Assembly (NCBI RefSeq): GCF_030731045.1
Contig: NZ_JAVALS010000006.1
Coordinates: 62,001 to 126,000 of the forward strand
Length of the DNA: 64,000 nucleotides
Origin: Arthrobacter horti
GTDB taxonomy: Bacteria > Actinomycetota > Actinomycetes > Actinomycetales > Micrococcaceae
Direction: 5' to 3'
This document shows positions 16,738-24,398 of the stretch, piece by piece. The position numbers were made by a program, and so were the translations under genes. Positions within the stretch are counted from its first letter, which is position 1. The number at the start of each line of letters is the position of its first letter. The notes below the pieces were generated by a model. That model was not told where the DNA came from. It saw only the letters and a program-made list of their open reading frames with translations, and made no database searches.

Positions 16738-17416
16738 GAACCAGGGCGCCGCGAACCGCCCCTCACCCAACGCCCCGGTCCTGGTCATCGGCCTGGGCCG
16801 CTTCGGCGCAGCCACGGCCGAGCAACTGGTCAAGCAGGGCCGCGAGGTGCTGGCGATCGAACGGGACCGCACTCTGGTCCAGAAGTGGGCCCCCGTCCTC
16901 ACCCACGTGGTGGAGGCGGACGCCACGAACATGGACGCCTTGCGCCAGCTTGGCGCCCAGGAGTTCTCCTCCGCCGTGGTGGGTGTGGGCACCTCGATCG
17001 AGTCCAGCGTGCTCATCACCGTGAACCTGGTGGACCTGGGCATCGAGCACCTCTGGGTCAAGGCGATCACGCCGTCCCACGGCAAGATCCTGACCCGCAT
17101 CGGTGCCAACCACGTCATCTACCCGGAGGCCGACGCCGGCGTCCGTGCGGCCCACCTGGTGTCCGGCCGGCTCCTGGACTTCATCGAGTTCGACGACGAC
17201 TTCGCGATCGTGAAGATGTACCCGCCCAAGGAGACCGTGGGCTTCACGCTGGACGAGTCCAAGGTGCGCTCCAAGTACGGCGTCACCGTGGTGGGCGTGA
17301 AGTCCCCGGGTGAGGACTTCACCTACGCCCGCCCGGACACCAAGGTCTCCAGTCACGACATGCTCATCGTCTCCGGGCATGTGGACCTGCTGGAGCGCTT
17401 CGCCGCGCGTCCCTGA
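16730..17416 (+). CDS. Potassium uptake regulatory subunit, TrkA/KtrA (RCK) family
   Basis: Cytoplasmic NAD/ATP-binding RCK protein of 228 aa. The start is TTG 16730 (LAKNQGAANR): it overlaps the ktrB stop, GGAAGAGAGG lies upstream, and any earlier ATG in frame would be deep inside ktrB. RCK_N has PVLVIGLGRFGAATAEQL and DATNMDALRQLGAQEF; RCK_C is at about residues 140-225. It gates KtrB. Confidence 0.93.
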   Translation: MAKNQGAANRPSPNAPVLVIGLGRFGAATAEQLVKQGREVLAIERDRTLVQKWAPVLTHVVEADATNMDALRQLGAQEFSSAVVGVGTSIESSVLITVNLVDLGIEHLWVKAITPSHGKILTRIGANHVIYPEADAGVRAAHLVSGRLLDFIEFDDDFAIVKMYPPKETVGFTLDESKVRSKYGVTVVGVKSPGEDFTYARPDTKVSSHDMLIVSGHVDLLERFAARP

Positions 17417-17434
17417 CCCTCTCTCCGCGAGAAG

Positions 17435-17477
17435 ACAAAAGTTGCCGCTGACCGGCCAGGTCAGCGGCAACTTTTGT
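17435..17477. terminator. Bidirectional terminator between ktrA and proC
   Basis: A perfect 19-bp stem (ACAAAAGTTGCCGCTGACC and complement) with a 5-nt loop. The TTTT near the 3' end on each strand makes it a textbook terminator for both convergent genes. Confidence 0.9.
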
Positions 17478-17502
17478 ACTCTCGCGGGTGTTGTGGAGTG
17501 CG

Positions 17503-18330
17503 TCAGCCGAGGCTGGCGGTGATCTCCGCGGCGCGGGCTGCGGCCGCACGCGCTCCCGTGGCGATGATGGCGGGGATGCCGCCGTCGTCGAACGCCGCGA
17601 TGGCGCGCTCGGTGGTGCCGTTGGGGCTGGTCACGGCGCGGCGCAGCGCGGCGGCGTCCGCGCCCGGCTCGGCGAGCATGGCACCCGCGCCGGCCACGGT
17701 CTCACGGGCCAGCAGCGCGGAGAGCTCGGGATCCAGGCCCAGCTCAGCACCGGCGGCGGCCATGGCCTCGGCCAGGTAGAAGGCATACGCGGGGCCGGAG
17801 CCGCTGATGGCGGACAGGGCATCCACCTGGGACTCGGGGATCTCCACCACCGTCCCCACGGCCTCGAACAGGCTCTTCACCCGGGCCAGCTGCTCCGGAG
17901 TGGTGCTGGTTCCCGCGGAGACGGACACCACGCCCTTGCCGAGGCGGGCCGGGGTGTTGGGCATGGTGCGGACCACGGGCTGGCCGGCGGGCAGGGCGGC
18001 CTCAAGCTGAGCGATGGACACCGCGGCGGCGACGCTCACCACCACCGTCTCCGGAGCGAGCGACGGCGCGATGGACCGCGCAAGATCGGTGATGCCGACC
18101 GGCTTGACCCCAAGGATGACGACGGCGGCGTCGCGTACCGCTTCCGGGTTCGCCGCTGGGTTCTCAGACTCGGCCACGGCCACCACACCGTGACGTCCTG
18201 CCAGTTCGGCGGCCCGCTCCGCCCGCCGGACGGTGGCCACCACCTGCGAGGGATCGGTGCCGGCGGCGATGAGACCGCCGAGAATGGCTTCGTTCATGGA
18301 CCCTGTTCCGAGGAAGGCGATTCTGCTCAT
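17503..18330 (-). CDS. proC: Pyrroline-5-carboxylate reductase
   Basis: Last step of proline biosynthesis, NAD(P)H-dependent. The 275-aa protein has an N-terminal Rossmann motif IAFLGTGSMNEAILGG, VVRTMPNTPARLGKG, and the family signature around SGSGPAYAFYLAEAMAAAGAELG followed by the VTSPNGTTERAIAAF segment. In mycobacteria proC lies with ppx and the TIM-barrel gene; here the ncRNA locus and a copper operon separate them. Confidence 0.95.
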   Translation of the reverse strand: MSRIAFLGTGSMNEAILGGLIAAGTDPSQVVATVRRAERAAELAGRHGVVAVAESENPAANPEAVRDAAVVILGVKPVGITDLARSIAPSLAPETVVVSVAAAVSIAQLEAALPAGQPVVRTMPNTPARLGKGVVSVSAGTSTTPEQLARVKSLFEAVGTVVEIPESQVDALSAISGSGPAYAFYLAEAMAAAGAELGLDPELSALLARETVAGAGAMLAEPGADAAALRRAVTSPNGTTERAIAAFDDGGIPAIIATGARAAAARAAEITASLG

Positions 18331-18466
18331 GGCACCATCTTGGCATGAGCCCCGGGACCGCCTCCGGCCCGTGTTTCCATGGCCCCTTTTCCTGGCTTCC
18401 GCCAGGCCGTGGATGATTCCCAGGCTATGCCCGGTTTCACCGAAGGGTCCTCACAACTTGGCTCCC

Positions 18467-18592
18467 TAATGTAGTGACTACCTCAAAGGGTGCGAGTGAA
18501 TCAGCGGATGCGAAAGCGTCCGCTCGGACGCCGGTTTGCAGCATGGGTTCCCCCTGATCTCCCAGCTGATCGAACCGGCGTCCGGTCTTTAA
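18467..18592 (+). ncRNA. Structured RNA locus, copy A
   Basis: A possible -10 (TAATGT, 18467-18472) precedes a conserved block: CCTCA then GGTGCGAGTGA (18489-18499). Hairpin 1 is 18503-18524, nine continuous pairs closed by a GAAA tetraloop. Hairpin 2 is 18525-18584 with a perfect 12-bp base stem and an inner loop carrying CCCCC, followed by CTTTAA. A further hairpin (18597-18640) has a CCCCCC loop. No protein frame fits. The same architecture occurs in copy B. C-rich loops recall the actinobacterial 6C RNA family, but membership is not shown. Confidence 0.6.
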
Positions 18593-18713
18593 GGGGTGCC
18601 GGCGACCGCACAGTGGAACGCTCCCCCCGAGTGGCCGGCATTGCCGGGGTAATCAAGGCGTTTCCCCAGCTAATTCCCAGCTGAAAAACCATGTTTTCGG
18701 GGTGCTTGAAGAG

Positions 18714-18845
18714 TAAAGTGGTACTTGCCTCATGGAGGTGCGAGTGATGATCCAGCCCCGCAAGGGCTGGACGACGCCGGGTAGCTCAAGGAACGTTCCC
18801 CCCAAGTGTTCCTTGGTTCAGCTACCCGGCGTTCGCTCTTTAACG
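18714..18845 (+). ncRNA. Structured RNA locus, copy B
   Basis: TAAAGT (18714-18719) is followed by TGCCTCA and the 11-mer GGTGCGAGTGA (18737-18747), identical to copy A. Hairpin 1 (18751-18771) has 8 bp and a CGCAA loop. Hairpin 2 (18774-18832) has a perfect 13-bp base stem plus an inner 7-bp stem AAGGAAC/GTTCCTT around a loop with CCCCCC (18798-18803). It ends in CTCTTTAA, like copy A. Stems differ in sequence but not in layout, which argues for conserved RNA structure. The target is unknown. Confidence 0.65.
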
Positions 18846-18924
18846 GGCTTGTCAGAATCGAGTGGCCCACCGGAGCCGCCAGGGGCACCGCACCGATCGA
18901 TGACCGGCACGATGCCCCACCGCT

Positions 18925-19536
18925 CTAGAGCCCGGCCAGGAGCTGCTTCATCTCGGCGATCTCCGTGGACTGAGCGGCGACGATCTCCTTGCTCAGGGCC
19001 ACCGCCTGCGGGTTCTTCCCGTCCCGGCTCTCGGCCTGGGCCATGGTGAGAGCGCCTTCATGATGCGCGATCATCTGGGTGAGGAACATCCGGGCCGCTT
19101 CCGTTCCCTGAGCCGCTTTCAGCCGGTCCAGGTCATCGGGGCCCATCATGCCCTGCATCTGGTGACCGCCGTGCGCCGAGGGGTCTTCGCCCCAGCCGTT
19201 GAGCCAGCCGGTCATCGTCTCGATCTCCGGCCCCTGGGCGGCGCGGATCCGCTCCGCCAGCTCGCTCACAGGCTTCGGCAGGTCCTTCTTCTCCAGCATG
19301 ATCCCGCTCATCTCCACCGCCTGGCGGTGATGCGGGATCATCATGGCGGCGAACATGGTGTCCGCCGCATTGTGGTCCCGCCCAGCGGAGGCCGTCTGCG
19401 CCGCGGCAGCGGAAGCGCTCTGGGATGGGCCGTGGTCCATCCCAGGCATGTTTCCGCCGCCGGACGGAGCCGAGCAAGCGGACAGTGCCAGCACGGCTCC
19501 AAGGCCGAGGGCGGTGAGGGTCAGGGTCTTCTTCAT
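18925..19536 (-). CDS. DUF305 copper-associated lipoprotein
   Basis: Secreted DUF305 protein of 203 aa. ATG 19536 follows CCAGGAG; the signal ends in a lipobox LSAC. It holds two family repeats: DTMFAAMMIPHHRQAVEMSGIML and MFLTQMIAHHEGALTMAQAE, each with an M..HH core, and a Met/His-rich GGNMPGMDHGPS stretch that could bind metal. It is the last gene of the CsoR-type copper operon. Exact function is unknown. Confidence 0.9.
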   Translation of the reverse strand: MKKTLTLTALGLGAVLALSACSAPSGGGNMPGMDHGPSQSASAAAAQTASAGRDHNAADTMFAAMMIPHHRQAVEMSGIMLEKKDLPKPVSELAERIRAAQGPEIETMTGWLNGWGEDPSAHGGHQMQGMMGPDDLDRLKAAQGTEAARMFLTQMIAHHEGALTMAQAESRDGKNPQAVALSKEIVAAQSTEIAEMKQLLAGL

Positions 19537-19585
19537 GGTGGTTCTCCTGGGTTCAGAGGTGAGGGTTGTCCGGAAACCGGGCCCC

Positions 19586-20002
19586 TCACGTCCTGCTGAT
19601 CCCGAGTTCCACCAGGGACGGTGTCCGGCACATTGTTCCCTGCACCACCGGGGCACCGCTCGAGGAGACCGGGCTCCAGGCGGGGAGGCCCACCTCCGGC
19701 GGCCCACCGAACACGGGCGCCGCGGGCCCTGGGGCGGGCGTGCAGGATCCACCGGCTTCCGCCATCCCGTCGCACGGACCGGGGCATCCGTCCGCACGGG
19801 GCGTCACGGCCGGCTCCGGCGGGTGGACCTGCCGGGAGGCACCCGGCCGAGACGACGGCGCGTGGTGCGCCGCGCCGTCGTCGGACATCACAGCGGCGGC
19901 GGTCACAGCGTGACCGTGCCCCCTGGCGATCCCGTGCATTCCCAGGAGGCCGCCCAGCAGAGCGACCGCGAGCAGCAGACGGGCGAAGAACGTCACCGGC
20001 AC
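19586..20002 (-). CDS. Small secreted His/Pro-rich protein (DUF6153-like)
   Basis: A 138-aa protein beginning at GTG 20002 (VPVTFFARLLLAVALLGGLLGMHGIARGHGHA), two bases after the P-ATPase stop. It has one N-terminal hydrophobic segment, then His-rich and Pro/Ala-rich sequence, three Cys residues (CPGPC, SCTP) and the end GISRT. This fits the DUF6153 type found next to DUF305 in actinobacterial copper clusters; the family assignment is from memory and moderate. Confidence 0.65.
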   Translation of the reverse strand: MPVTFFARLLLAVALLGGLLGMHGIARGHGHAVTAAAVMSDDGAAHHAPSSRPGASRQVHPPEPAVTPRADGCPGPCDGMAEAGGSCTPAPGPAAPVFGGPPEVGLPAWSPVSSSGAPVVQGTMCRTPSLVELGISRT

Positions 20003-20003
20003 C

Positions 20004-22085
20004 TCAGCGGACACTCGCCGGGTCGAGCCGCAGCCGGCGCAGCAACTGGGCGTTGAGCGCCACCACGATCGTGGACAGGGACATGAGCACGGCACCCGCC
20101 GCCGGGGACAGGACCACGCCGGCGAACGCGAGGACGCCCACGGCCAGCGGGACGGACAGGACGTTGTACCCGGTGGCCCACAGGAGGTTCTGCCACATCT
20201 TGCGGTACCCGGCGCGGGACAGATCCACCATGGAGAGGACCGCGCGGGGGTCGTCGCCGGCCAGGACCACGCCCGCGGACTCCACGGCCACATCCGTCCC
20301 GGCACCGATCGCGATGCCGACGTCCGCACGGGCGAGTGCCGGGGAGTCGTTGACGCCGTCACCCACCATCGCGACCTTCAGCCCACGAGTCTGCAACGCG
20401 GCGACCTTGCCGTCCTTGTCGGCGGGCAGGACCTCGGAGAACACCTCGTCGATGCCCAATTCACCCGCCACGGCGTCGGCCACCTGGGGGGCGTCGCCCG
20501 TGACCATGGCGACCCGGATGCCGCGCCGCTGCAGCGCGGCCACCGCCTGCCGCGACTCCGGACGGATCGCATCCTCCAGGCTGACGGCGCCCAGGATGCG
20601 GTCGCCGTCGAGAAGGTGGAGGATGGCCGCGCCACGGTCCGCCCAGGCGAGCGTCGCCGAAGCGAGTTCTTCGGGCACGACGGCGCCGCGCTCGGCCAGC
20701 ATGGCCGGCCCGCCCATGCGGTACTCGTCTCCGTCAACGACGGCGCGCACGCCACGCCCGGTCAGCGATTCGAAGCCGATGGCCTGCGGGACGTCGAGGC
20801 CGCGTTCCCGGGCCGCACGGACGATCGCCCGCGCCACGGGGTGTTCGCTGTCCGCCTCCACGGCGGCGGCCACCGCGAGCATACGGTCCGCGTCGATCCC
20901 GTCCGCCACGGCCACATCCTTCACGGCGGGCTCGCCCGCGGTCAGGGTGCCGGTCTTGTCGAAGAGGACCACGTCCACGGTCCGCATCCGCTCGAGGGCG
21001 AGGCGGTCCTTGATGAGGACGCCGGCGCGGGCAGCCTGCTCCGTGGAGATCGCGATCACCAACGGGATGGCGAGGCCCAGGGCGTGCGGGCAGGCGATGA
21101 CCAGGACGGTCACGGTGCGCGTCACGGCCTCCGGGACGTCACCCAGGAGGCTCCAGACCAGAAAGGTCAGGGCGCCGGCACCCGCGGCGAAGTAGAACAG
21201 GAAGGCTGCCGCGCGGTCCGCGAGGGCCTGCGTGCGGGATGAGGAAGCCTGAGCCTCCGCGACCAGTCGCTGGATGCCGGCCAGGGCGGTGTCGTCCCCG
21301 ACGGCGCTCACCCGGACGCGCACGGCGGTGTCCGTGGCGACAGTGCCCGCCACCACGGCGTCGCCGACCGTGCGGGAGACCGTCCGGGACTCCCCCGTGA
21401 TCATGGATTCGTCCATGGCGACCGTGCCGTCGGTGATGACGCCGTCGGCCGGCATGCGTGCGCCGGAGCGGACCAGGACCAGATCGCCCTCCCGCAGCTC
21501 GTGGACGGGAACGGTCTCGGCGCCGTGTTCCGTGAGCCGTTCGGCCTCGTCCGGGAGGAGCGCGGCGAGGGCGTCCAATGCGCCACGGGCCGAGCCGAGG
21601 GCACGCATCTCGATCCAGTGGCCCAGGAGCATGATGGTGACCAGCAGGGCCAGCTCCCACCAGAAGTCCAGGTCGAAGCCATCCAGGCGCAGGGTGGTGG
21701 CCCAGGACGCCAGGAAGGCGACCGTGATCGCCATGGAGATCAGGAGCATCATGCCCGGGGCCCGGGACGTGAGTTCCTGGAGACCGCCCTTCAGGAACGG
21801 CGTGCCGCCGTACACGAAGATCACGGTGCCGAGCAGGGGCGTGATCCACCCTGAACCCGGGAACGCAGGCGGATCGTAGCCCAGCAGATGCCCGGCCATG
21901 GGACTGAACCAGACGACCGGCACGGACAGTGCCAGGGAGATCCAGAAGCGGCTGCGGAACATGGCGGTACTGTGCCCCGCGTGCTGGCCGTGCTGATGGA
22001 CCTGGTGGTCGCCGTCGTGGTCGCTCTGGTGCGCGTGCTCGTGCGGGTGGTCTTCGGTGTCCGGATGGTGATGCTGGTGATTCAT
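20004..22085 (-). CDS. Copper-translocating P1B-type ATPase (CopB-like, CPH motif)
   Basis: Heavy-metal exporter of 693 aa. The N-terminus is a His-rich tail (MNHQHHHPDTEDHPHEHAHQ) in place of a heavy-metal domain. Catalytic motifs: TGES in DESMITGESRTV, the transmembrane metal site ACPHALGLAIP (CPH instead of CPC), phosphorylation DKTGTLT, and hinge MVGDGVNDSPALA. CPH plus a His-rich N-terminus is the CopB subtype, which may prefer Cu(II) or Ag. It lies downstream of the CsoR-type promoter. Confidence 0.93.
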   Translation of the reverse strand: MNHQHHHPDTEDHPHEHAHQSDHDGDHQVHQHGQHAGHSTAMFRSRFWISLALSVPVVWFSPMAGHLLGYDPPAFPGSGWITPLLGTVIFVYGGTPFLKGGLQELTSRAPGMMLLISMAITVAFLASWATTLRLDGFDLDFWWELALLVTIMLLGHWIEMRALGSARGALDALAALLPDEAERLTEHGAETVPVHELREGDLVLVRSGARMPADGVITDGTVAMDESMITGESRTVSRTVGDAVVAGTVATDTAVRVRVSAVGDDTALAGIQRLVAEAQASSSRTQALADRAAAFLFYFAAGAGALTFLVWSLLGDVPEAVTRTVTVLVIACPHALGLAIPLVIAISTEQAARAGVLIKDRLALERMRTVDVVLFDKTGTLTAGEPAVKDVAVADGIDADRMLAVAAAVEADSEHPVARAIVRAARERGLDVPQAIGFESLTGRGVRAVVDGDEYRMGGPAMLAERGAVVPEELASATLAWADRGAAILHLLDGDRILGAVSLEDAIRPESRQAVAALQRRGIRVAMVTGDAPQVADAVAGELGIDEVFSEVLPADKDGKVAALQTRGLKVAMVGDGVNDSPALARADVGIAIGAGTDVAVESAGVVLAGDDPRAVLSMVDLSRAGYRKMWQNLLWATGYNVLSVPLAVGVLAFAGVVLSPAAGAVLMSLSTIVVALNAQLLRRLRLDPASVR

Positions 22086-22148
22086 GTCCCCTCCAGGGAA
22101 ATCCTCGGCTCCGTGGGCACCTCCCCGAGGGGAGACTCCCCCGGCTGG

Positions 22149-22286
22149 TCAGCTCAGGCTGAGGCCGCACCCGGCTCCGACGACGGCGGTGGCGCGGACG
22201 GCCGCGACGGAGTCCGTGGCGCAGCAGGAACAGCCGGAGGCGGCGGGGATGAGAGGGAGTTCGGTCCGGATGCCGGAGTCGCGCAT
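22149..22286 (-). CDS. 45-aa cysteine-cluster protein, apparently a CopZ N-terminal remnant
   Basis: Read from ATG 22286 (behind GAGGAAA): MRDSGIRTELPLIPAASGCS, then CCATDSVAAVRATAVVGAGC GLSLS as two pieces. The CSCC cluster preceded by RTELPLxxxxSGC matches the N-terminal leader I associate with Arthrobacter copper chaperones, which normally continue into a ~65-aa heavy-metal domain. Here the frame stops after 45 residues and no such domain is found before the ATPase start, so it is either a shortened chaperone or a metal-responsive mini-protein. Confidence 0.55.
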   Translation of the reverse strand: MRDSGIRTELPLIPAASGCSCCATDSVAAVRATAVVGAGCGLSLS

Positions 22287-22388
22287 GTCAGTTCCATTTC
22301 CTCGGTGAAAGGCGGGTGCTGGGGTTGACGGGCTGTGAAGGCGGGATGATCACCGCAGGGACAGGCCCACGTCACTGACAACGCTTCA

Positions 22389-22417
22389 AAAATACCCCTA
22401 GGGGGTATCCAAGTCAA
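22389..22417 (-). promoter_or_regulatory. Copper operon promoter with CsoR-type operator in the spacer
   Basis: Minus strand TTGACT (22417-22412) and TATTTT (22394-22389) with a 17-base spacer. The spacer holds the palindrome ATACCCC-tag-GGGGTAT (22392-22408), the TACCC...GGGTA form of CsoR sites. A repressor bound there would block RNA polymerase directly. csoR itself is not in the window. Confidence 0.8.
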
Positions 22418-22437
22418 GCCCGCCGCCGACTCCCACC

Positions 22438-22512
22438 CCCGCGAAACAGTGGGTTTCCGCTGAAACAGCGGTCTAAACCCACTGTTTCAGCGGAAACCCA
22501 CTGTTTCGCGGG
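22438..22512. repeat. Perfect 31-bp inverted repeat (75-bp cruciform)
   Basis: Arms 22438-22468 and 22482-22512 are exact complements with a 13-base spacer. The 14-mer GAAACAGTGGGTTT occurs three times inside: once forward, twice reversed. It lies after the TIM-barrel gene (minus strand) and 20 bases before the copper promoter, so it may end that transcript; length and internal repetition are unusual for a terminator. Confidence 0.85.
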
Positions 22513-22605
22513 AGTCGTCGGGCGCGGAGGGGGTGGGTGTGGCTAGATCCGGAGAGCAGGGCCGGGCCCTGGATTATGGGACGGGCCGTTTGGCCCGAGG
22601 CGGGC

Positions 22606-23400
22606 CTAGCGCGCCAGGTGCCTCCGGGCGAAGGCGAGGGTCCGTGCGAGCATCTCCTCGCGCTCCCCCACCACCTTGGCCTTGCGCGTGCTGATCTCGG
22701 CGACCACCACGCCGTCGAACGCCGACTCCGCCAAGTGCCGCAGCGCCTCGGCGCAACGCTGGTTCCCCTCTCCGGGGACCAGGTGCTCGTCCTTCATGCC
22801 GCCGCCCACGCCGTCCGTGAGGTGCACGTGCCGCAGGGCGGAACCGAGCTGCCGGAAGGCGTCCAGGGTGTCCATACCGGCCGTCGCCGAGTGCGAGAAA
22901 TCCCAGGTCACATGCTGGTAGCCGCGCCCCACCGGGTTCCAGTGCGGCAGGTACATGAGCAGTTCACGGCCCCGGACCTTCCACGGGTACATGTTCTCCA
23001 CGGCGATCTTCACCCCGTGGCGCTTCTGGGCGTCCAGGACGCCCTCGAAGAACTCCTCCGCGTAGCCGTTCTGCCAGCGGAACGGCGGATGGACCACGAC
23101 GACGTCGCACCCCACCTCGCGCGCCATGAGGCAGGACTGCTCGATCTTGTTCCACGCCTTGCCCCACACCTGCTGGGTCAGCAACAGCGTGGGCGCGTGG
23201 ATGGAGACGATCTCCTGGCGGTACTGCGCACTGAGCTGCTTGAGCGCGTGAGGGTCCTGGCTGATGGGGTTGTTGGTGACCATCACCTCCACCCCGTCGA
23301 AGGACAGGTCCTGGGCCACCGCGAAGGCGTCGTGCACACTCAGCGGGTAGACCGAGGCGCTGGAGAGGGCCACAGGGATGGGGTTGGGGGCCGTGCTCAT
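22606..23400 (-). CDS. Sugar phosphate isomerase/epimerase-like TIM-barrel protein
   Basis: A 264-aa xylose-isomerase-like TIM barrel (AP endonuclease family 2 fold). Metal-ligand segments are IAVENMYPW, VTWDFSHSATAG, RHVHLTDGVGGG and VVAEIST. Substrate unknown. It corresponds to mycobacterial Rv0498 by position: it is one base downstream of the Ppx/GppA gene on the same strand. Confidence 0.85.
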   Translation of the reverse strand: MSTAPNPIPVALSSASVYPLSVHDAFAVAQDLSFDGVEVMVTNNPISQDPHALKQLSAQYRQEIVSIHAPTLLLTQQVWGKAWNKIEQSCLMAREVGCDVVVVHPPFRWQNGYAEEFFEGVLDAQKRHGVKIAVENMYPWKVRGRELLMYLPHWNPVGRGYQHVTWDFSHSATAGMDTLDAFRQLGSALRHVHLTDGVGGGMKDEHLVPGEGNQRCAEALRHLAESAFDGVVVAEISTRKAKVVGEREEMLARTLAFARRHLAR

Positions 23401-23401
23401 C

Positions 23402-24379
23402 TCAGGCGTCCCCGTCGTCCTTGACGTGCGCCGGTGGGTCGAGCGGCCCGTCGAAGACCAGCTGATCCAGACGCCGCAGGATGAGACCCTCACGAAGGGC
23501 CCAGGGGCAGATGACCAGGCGCGGCTGATCGAACAGTTCCAGGGCCGCCTCGGCCACCAGGGCTCCGGCCAGGAGCTGGTGCGCCCTGGCCTGGGAGACG
23601 CCGGGAAGATGCAGCCGGTCCTCGGCACTCATCGCTGAGATGCGCTGGGCCCACAGACCGAGGTCCTCCCGTAGCAGGTCACGGCGCACATACGGGCCGG
23701 CCGCACTGGGGGCCGCCCCGGCGATCCGCGCCAAGGAGCGGAAGGTCTTCGAGGTGCCGGTCACGAGATTCGGTGTGCCGGCCCTGGCGAAGTCCTTCAC
23801 CACGGGTTTGAGCGTGGAGCGGATGTACTTGCGCAGTTCCTTGATGCTCTTGGCCGTGGGAGGGTCCTCCGCCAGCCAGTCGCGGGTCAGGCGGCTGGCG
23901 CCCAGCGGCACGCTCGTGGCCAGTTCCGGCAGTTCGTCCCGGCCCAGGGCCATTTCGAAGGAGCCGCCGCCGATGTCCAGGTCCAGGATGGTCCCGGCGG
24001 CCCAGCCGAACCAGCGGCGGACGGCGAAGAAGGTCATCTCCGCCTCTTCGCTGCCGGAGAGCTCCCGGAGTGTCACCGTGGTCTCGTGCTTGACGCGGGC
24101 CAGGACCTCGGGACCGTTGGTGGCCTCGCGGATCGCGGAGGTGCAGAAGGCCAGGAGGTCCTCGGCCTTGTGACGGGCCGCGAACTCCCAGGCTTCCAGG
24201 ACGAAGTCGATCAGCTCCTTCTGCCCGGCTTCGTTGATGCTGCCGTCCGGCTCCAGGTACTGGACCAGGGAGAGCGGCCGCTTGTGCGAGGCGAAGGGAA
24301 CCGGTTGGGCGCCGGGGTGGGCGTCCACCAGGAGGAGGTGGACCGTGTTGGAACCGATGTCCAGGACGCCTAGCCGCAT
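23402..24379 (-). CDS. Ppx/GppA phosphatase family protein (exopolyphosphatase)
   Basis: Actin-like ATPase-fold protein of 325 aa acting on polyphosphate or pppGpp. The N-terminus GVLDIGSNTVHLLLVDAH is the phosphate 1 loop; the second nucleotide loop is ILDLDIGGGSFEMALG. It resembles the short Rv0496-type Ppx lacking the C-terminal HD extension. Almost overlaps the TIM-barrel gene downstream. Confidence 0.92.
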   Translation of the reverse strand: MRLGVLDIGSNTVHLLLVDAHPGAQPVPFASHKRPLSLVQYLEPDGSINEAGQKELIDFVLEAWEFAARHKAEDLLAFCTSAIREATNGPEVLARVKHETTVTLRELSGSEEAEMTFFAVRRWFGWAAGTILDLDIGGGSFEMALGRDELPELATSVPLGASRLTRDWLAEDPPTAKSIKELRKYIRSTLKPVVKDFARAGTPNLVTGTSKTFRSLARIAGAAPSAAGPYVRRDLLREDLGLWAQRISAMSAEDRLHLPGVSQARAHQLLAGALVAEAALELFDQPRLVICPWALREGLILRRLDQLVFDGPLDPPAHVKDDGDA

Positions 24380-24398
24380 GTGCCCATTATGTCCTGCT

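Noticed and set aside
18774-18832. tRNA-like segment with GGTAGCTCA and GGTTCA
   Set aside because: The order and spacing of acceptor, anticodon and T arms do not fit; the segment is a single long hairpin with a C6 loop.
22154-22417. Alternative frame MELTCATPASG over the copper mini-protein region
   Set aside because: It gives a Pro/Ser/Ala-rich shadow peptide, while the overlapping frame has the CSCC motif and a better ribosome site.
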